A DNA stretch of 15,063 nucleotides from an uncultured Pseudomonadota bacterium. GTDB taxonomy: Bacteria; Pseudomonadota; Gammaproteobacteria; Burkholderiales; SG8-39. The stretch spans positions 1 to 15,063 of the forward strand of contig CAIVVS010000006.1 of assembly GCA_903909415.1 (NCBI GenBank). The letters are read 5' to 3'. Position numbers and translations under genes: made by a program. How positions within the stretch are numbered: the stretch's first letter is position 1; the number at the start of each line of letters is the position of its first letter. Positions 14,944 to 15,063 of the stretch are shown piece by piece. The notes beneath the pieces are model-generated. The model saw nothing but the letters and a program-made list of their open reading frames with translations. It did not search any database and was not told the DNA's origin.

Positions 14944-15063
14944 TCACGTCAGGAACGGCAGCTGCTTGTCCAGGCCCTCGGCCGGCATCCGCTTGAAACC
15001 GCTCTTGGCGTACTGGTGCCAGCGTCCCAGCACGTAGCAGACGATCAGGTTGGCCTGCGCGCC
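14944..15063 (-). CDS. slmA: Nucleoid occlusion factor SlmA, C-terminal 39 residues (gene runs off the right edge)
   Basis: The minus-strand frame is open from the window edge to TGA at 14946-14944. The peptide starts GAQANLIVCYVLGRWHQYAK and continues SGFKRMPAEGLDKQLPFLT. It aligns with the end of E. coli SlmA as I remember it: [23 protein letters not shown] followed by a D-x-x-W/L-P-L ending. SlmA is a TetR-like DNA-binding protein that blocks FtsZ assembly over the nucleoid. Only the dimerisation helix end is visible, so the assignment rests on a short match; another TetR-family regulator is possible. It is convergent with moeB across the terminator. Confidence 0.7.
   Translation of the reverse strand, partial: GAQANLIVCYVLGRWHQYAKSGFKRMPAEGLDKQLPFLT

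Overview
This is a GC-rich chromosomal window of ordinary bacterial housekeeping genes. Gene content and order point to a betaproteobacterium, probably Burkholderiales. The markers are a DUF2244-coxB-ctaD cytochrome oxidase cluster, a BioC-like methyltransferase near comF and trmL, a rhodanese-grxC-secB-gpsA block divergent from gpmA-envC-ctpA-moeB, and an slmA-type regulator. The placement comes from family recognition and gene order, not from a database search. I see no tRNA, rRNA, CRISPR array, insertion sequence, phage gene or clear mobile element, and no gene-free stretch longer than about 175 bases.

Layout. (1) 1-2598, minus strand: DUF2244 membrane protein, CoxB fused to cytochrome c, and the first 300 residues of CtaD. 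This is the core of an aa3/caa3-type terminal oxidase; a candidate promoter and a leader hairpin lie at 2641-2714. (2) 2755-6234, minus strand: a periplasmic ABC-type substrate-binding protein, an FAD-dependent aromatic-type monooxygenase and a BioC-like SAM methyltransferase. They are packed with stop/start overlaps, and no transporter subunits are present. (3) 6330-7585, plus strand: comF and trmL. (4) 7621-10411, minus strand, transcribed right to left: membrane-anchored rhodanese, glutaredoxin GrxC, chaperone SecB, an exported SH3-like protein and GpsA. (5) 10585-14885, plus strand: gpmA, envC, ctpA and a MoeB/ThiF-type E1-like enzyme, probably one operon. A clear hairpin terminator separates it from (6), the last 39 codons of slmA on the minus strand.

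How the genes fit together. Regions 4 and 5 preserve the Escherichia coli yibN-grxC-secB-gpsA / gpmM-envC neighbourhood. The phosphoglycerate mutase is the unrelated cofactor-dependent type, a CtpA protease takes the downstream place, and an SH3 protein sits between secB and gpsA. Themes are respiration, redox and protein export, phospholipid precursor synthesis, and control of peptidoglycan hydrolysis and division (EnvC, CtpA, SlmA).

I found no convincing undescribed system. The points most worth a second look are the substrate-binding protein/monooxygenase/methyltransferase cassette with its in-frame 36-bp tandem repeat, a 10-codon ORF bridging two genes, a near-symmetric -10 element shared by divergent operons, and a perfect inverted repeat covering the moeB start codon.
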